Both the position numbers and the translations under genes were made by a program. From Nitrososphaerota archaeon (GTDB taxonomy: Archaea; Thermoproteota; Nitrososphaeria; Nitrososphaerales; Nitrosopumilaceae): a stretch of DNA of 64,000 nucleotides. Shown in pieces: positions 61,801 to 64,000 of the stretch. The stretch covers positions 598,727 to 662,726 of the forward strand of contig JAGWFT010000001.1 in NCBI GenBank assembly GCA_028867755.1, read 5' to 3'. Each line of letters starts with the position of its first letter. The stretch's first letter is position 1. The notes under the pieces were generated by a model. The model ran no database searches. It worked only from the letters and a program-made list of their open reading frames with translations, and was not told the origin of the DNA.

Positions 61801-63067
61801 CAAGATAACTCCACCAGCTAACATTACATTTGAGGCTACATCGCTTGACAATAACACAGTACCAATAGGCAATGCAACAGCTACCGACATCGAACCAGTC
61901 ACAATCACTAACAACGCATCAAAGACATTCCCACTTGGCAAGACAACAATATTGTGGATTGCTACTGACAAGGCAGGAAACAAGTCTAACGCCACCCAAA
62001 CCATTGATGTTGTAAATACCACTCCTCCAAAGCTAACTGTCCCCTCTACAATAACATTCGAGGCCACTTCATTGAATAATAACACAGTACCAATAGGCAA
62101 TGCAACAGCTACCGACATCGAGCCAGTCACAATCACTAACAACGCATCAAAGACATTCCCACTTGGCAAGACAACAATATTGTGGATTGCAAAGGACACA
62201 TCAAACAATAAAGTAAATGCCACTCAGACTGTTGATGTGGTAGATACAACAGCACCAAAAATTACAGCTCCACATCAGGTCATAGTAAATGCCACAAGTT
62301 CTACAAGCAACAGTGTAAACATTGGTAATGCAACAGCTACTGATAATACTAAAGTAGTTTCCATTACTAGCGACGCTCCTGCAGTATTTCCGTTTGGAAA
62401 CACAACAGTAACTTGGACCGCAAAAGATGTGGCAGGAAATATCGCAACTGCCACCCAACTAGTTGAGGTTGTTGATCATACACCACCACAACTAACAGTT
62501 CCATCTGATATTGTAATCAACGCTACTTCCTTTGCAACTTCGGTTTCAACAGGCCAAGCTACAGCGAGTGGTATCATTGATACTTCACCAAAGATAACAA
62601 ACAACTCTACTGGTATATTCCACATAGGAAAGACTACGGTACAATGGACTGCAGTTGACAAGTTTGGTAATGCCAAAACACTTGATCAAACAATTAATGT
62701 CCTAGCATGTGGCAAGCCAGAATCTTTCTATAATGTAATGATGGGAACTAATAGTAGTGATATCTTAACAGGTTCGCCAGTACCTAATTTGATATTAGGA
62801 CTTGGTGGTAATGATACTATTCACGCAGGTCCAGCAGGAGATTGTATAATTGCAGGAGATGGTAACAACATAATATTTGGAGGTAGTGGAAACGACATGA
62901 TCATTGCAGGTAATGGAAACAATATCATACAAGGAAGTACTGGTAACGAATTGGTCTACGTGGGAACTGGAAGAGACATAATCCAAGGTGGTAGTGGTCA
63001 TAACACATGTTATCTAGGTAACCCAAATACAGACACAGTGGTTAATTGCCAAGCCCAAAAACAATAA
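58892..63067 (+). CDS. Giant secreted NHL / HYR / RTX-like repeat protein
   Basis: A 1391-residue exported protein. Signal peptide about 1-30. Residues about 40-310 hold six NHL repeats (for example FPQGIATDSAGNVYVTD), a complete six-bladed propeller. A Gln/Asn/Thr-rich linker leads to 12 tandem HYR domains (residues about 360-1270, 76 residues each). The C-terminal 120 residues have hemolysin-type (RTX-like) calcium-binding repeats (GGNDTIHAG, GGSGNDMIIAG) and a terminal Cys pair. HYR domains are extracellular adhesion modules. No PEFG or membrane anchor exists, so it is probably held by the RTX-like or other interactions. Confidence 0.9.
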   Translation: MTSSSLRSSLTLVGIIVLVLSSTLFEYAWADGSPPFVVQWGTYGLQTSGKFAFPQGIATDSAGNVYVTDLGNRRVQEFDNNGSFLSTWGIKGSGNGAFEEPAGIAVGGGFIYVVDNDLSFVQKFDMSGHFVMQWGSKGSDNGQFLLPQGIAADSKGNVYVVDTGNSRVEKFNNNGTFLLSIGSSGLGEGQFLSPHGVAVDSYNYVYVTDTGNNRVEKFAQDGTYLQSYGTTTSLKSPIGIAVDKPGNIYVADDGNNRVVEFDSNGNVITWGNSGTGPDFFMEPRDVAVDSVGSVFVVDSDNNRIQKFGSSTPPPQPQSQAQPQTQATGNQTNQNIQAQNQNTVQNTTVSLITDPNEKTLPQITAPPDMTVEATGVLTPVSIGQATATDAVKVVSITNNAPSKFPLGATMITWTAMNAGGNIVKAVQKITIVDTTPPTLTAPPNVTVKATSSNHNTVDLGLPSTYDAVGVESVTNDATPYFPLGQTVVTWKAIDTSGNVATATQTVTVQDTTPPTIKAPADMTVNATGVLTQVNVGQATTTDTVGISSLTNNAPQQGFQLGTTIVTWTAVDAGELTANATQKITVVNHTPPKITPPSDITFEATSATENIIPIGNATATDIEPVTITNNAPSVFPLGKITILWTAKDTSGNTANATQTVNVVDTTAPKITPPANITFEATSLDNNTVPIGNATATDIEPVTITNNASKTFPLGKTTILWTAKDTSGNTANTTQIIDVTHTIPPKITPPPNVTFEATSVSDNTVPIGNATATDIEPVTITNNASKTFPLGKTTILWIATDKAGNKANVTQVINVIDTTTPKLTPPANITFEATSLDNNTVPLGTPKITDIEQVTMTNDAPKSFPIGMTTVTWTAKDTSGNTANATQTVVVKDTTAPNLTPPPNVTFEATSVSDNTVPIGNATATDIEPVTITNNASKTFPLGKTTILWIAKDTSNNKVNATQTVDVVDTTAPKITPPANITFEATSLDNNTVPIGNATATDIEPVTITNNASKTFPLGKTTILWIATDKAGNKSNATQTIDVVNTTPPKLTVPSTITFEATSLNNNTVPIGNATATDIEPVTITNNASKTFPLGKTTILWIAKDTSNNKVNATQTVDVVDTTAPKITAPHQVIVNATSSTSNSVNIGNATATDNTKVVSITSDAPAVFPFGNTTVTWTAKDVAGNIATATQLVEVVDHTPPQLTVPSDIVINATSFATSVSTGQATASGIIDTSPKITNNSTGIFHIGKTTVQWTAVDKFGNAKTLDQTINVLACGKPESFYNVMMGTNSSDILTGSPVPNLILGLGGNDTIHAGPAGDCIIAGDGNNIIFGGSGNDMIIAGNGNNIIQGSTGNELVYVGTGRDIIQGGSGHNTCYLGNPNTDTVVNCQAQKQ
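59969..62705 (+). repeat. HYR-domain array with exact 228-bp register
   Basis: The 12 HYR domains of the giant protein are spaced by 228 bp. ACCGACATCGA recurs at 60743, 60971, 61199, 61655, 61883 and 62111, each a multiple of 228 apart; around it roughly 100 bp are nearly identical. Units 4-10 are far more alike than units 1-3 and 11-12. Confidence 0.9.
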
Positions 63068-63136
63068 AACTTCTATCATTTTTTATTGAATAATTTTCAT
63101 ATAGATTATAATGACAATCTATCTTTTTGAAGATAG

Positions 63137-64000
63137 ATGCCAAACTCAAAGAGATTGTTTTTGAGGTCAAAAAAAGTAATTCCATCTGGAATCAACAGTC
63201 CAGTTAGATACTATGATCCTTATCCATTCTTTGTCAAAAAAGCCCAAGGAAGTTCACTTTGGGATGTTGATGGAAATCGCTATTTTGATTTTTGTAATGG
63301 ATATGGTGCGTTATTGTTAGGACATAGGAAAAAAGAAATTATTTCCAGCGTTTTATCTCAGATGAGAAAGGGAACTCTTTACTGTGCACCAACAGAACTT
63401 GAGGTAGAACTGTCTGAATTGATATCAAAAAATTTTCCTTCAATGCAAAAAGTTCGGCTAGTAAATACAGGAAGCGAGGCAACTATGACAGCTATAAGGC
63501 TTGCACGAGGCTTTACAAAAAAGAAAAAGATTATCAAATTTGAAGGATGTTATCATGGAGCACATGATTATGTCTTGGTAAAGGCAGGATCTGGAGCGGC
63601 TCATATTGGTATATCAGTCTCTGATGGAAGTCTTGAAGAAGTTTCAAAGAACACGCTAGTTGCTCAATACAATAATTCTGAGAACCTTGCTTCTATTTTG
63701 GAAAAAGAAAAGGACGTTGCTGCTGTAATAGTGGAACCAGTTCTTGCAAATATGGGTCTTGTACCTCCAGAAAAAAATTTCCTAAGTGATATCAAAAAGA
63801 TTACATCAGAAAATGATAGTCTTTTGATATTTGATGAGGTTGTTACGGGATTTCGTGTGTCTACTGGAGGCGCTCAAAAATCATACTCAGTAGTGCCAGA
63901 TATCACTACTCTTGGTAAAGCACTAGGAAATGGTTTTGTTATTGCAGCAGTTGGAGGAAAAAGCAAGATCATGGATATGCTTTCTCCTGAAGGAAATGTC
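63137..64000 (+). CDS. hemL: Glutamate-1-semialdehyde 2,1-aminomutase, 3' end outside window
   Basis: A PLP enzyme of tetrapyrrole synthesis that converts glutamate-1-semialdehyde to 5-aminolevulinate. The frame runs from ATG 63137 to the end of the window (288 codons). Diagnostic sequences are VIPSGINSPVRYYDP, YFDFCNGYGALLLGH, GSEATMTAIRLARG, FEGCYHGAHD, DEVVTGFR and the PLP-Lys in TTLGKALGNG. The next gene is not visible. Confidence 0.95.
   Translation, partial: MPNSKRLFLRSKKVIPSGINSPVRYYDPYPFFVKKAQGSSLWDVDGNRYFDFCNGYGALLLGHRKKEIISSVLSQMRKGTLYCAPTELEVELSELISKNFPSMQKVRLVNTGSEATMTAIRLARGFTKKKKIIKFEGCYHGAHDYVLVKAGSGAAHIGISVSDGSLEEVSKNTLVAQYNNSENLASILEKEKDVAAVIVEPVLANMGLVPPEKNFLSDIKKITSENDSLLIFDEVVTGFRVSTGGAQKSYSVVPDITTLGKALGNGFVIAAVGGKSKIMDMLSPEGNV

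Noticed and set aside
61540-62223. Long open frames on the minus strand within the HYR array
   Set aside because: They repeat with the same 228-bp period as the HYR domains and merely mirror the repetitive composition of the plus-strand gene.
60670-62250. Evenly spaced near-identical DNA repeats that resemble a CRISPR or satellite array
   Set aside because: The unit is 228 bp, in frame, and encodes HYR domains; spacers of CRISPR size are absent.

Overview
The window is a chromosomal segment of an archaeon of the Nitrososphaerota (Thaumarchaeota), probably close to the Nitrosopumilales. The evidence is archaeal ribosomal, exosome, KEOPS-type, Cbf5, Nob1 and RpoD genes; coenzyme F420 enzymes; PEFG-type sorting signals; many plastocyanin-like secreted proteins; AT-rich DNA; and many TTG/GTG or leaderless starts with a TATA-like box about 25 bp upstream. 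The genus cannot be told from the sequence alone. No rRNA, CRISPR array or insertion sequence was seen.

Layout. (1) 1-3,900: the end of the ribosomal protein operon (L15, SecY, adenylate kinase, CMP kinase, Cbf5). (2) 4,375-19,320: an accessory island. It begins with a small plasmid-like module (tyrosine recombinase, unknown protein, AbrB-type regulator, HUH replication initiator) flanked by imperfect direct repeats. Next come two small membrane proteins, a HEPN-like protein, a cell-surface block (large exported protein, triple cupredoxin, PEFG protein), an AN1 zinc-finger protein, a membrane CAP protein with a frameshifted 5' end, and an RNA-flavoured group: a 2H phosphoesterase-metallophosphatase fusion, a strongly folded intergenic RNA candidate, a DUF3800 protein and an intron-bearing tRNA-Ser. 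(3) 19,431-31,415: metabolism, with a D-2-hydroxyacid dehydrogenase, 2-oxoacid:ferredoxin oxidoreductase, CofE and two complete isopropylmalate isomerase-type complexes. (4) 31,396-38,622: information processing, with the rpoD-L18e-L13-S9 operon on the minus strand and the SBDS-exosome-L37Ae-Pcc1-prefoldin operon on the plus strand, then an XPF-type nuclease. (5) 38,663-50,670: two rhodaneses, Nob1, NAD kinase, a 7Fe-ferredoxin fusion, a GT2 glycosyltransferase, MsrB, an Lrp-type regulator with operator-like dyads, tRNA-Gly, L10e and a tRNA-splicing endonuclease subunit. (6) 50,670-63,067: mainly secreted, membrane and cysteine-rich small proteins, tRNA-Glu, and a 1391-residue NHL-HYR-RTX-like surface protein. 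(7) hemL starts at 63,137 and runs off the end.

The parts that look least described are the folded RNA at 18,282-18,372 between the 2H-phosphatase fusion and DUF3800 genes, the 3.3 kb plasmid-like element, the broken or frameshifted CAP gene, and several very small cysteine-rich or zinc-finger genes with their own promoters or palindromic operators.
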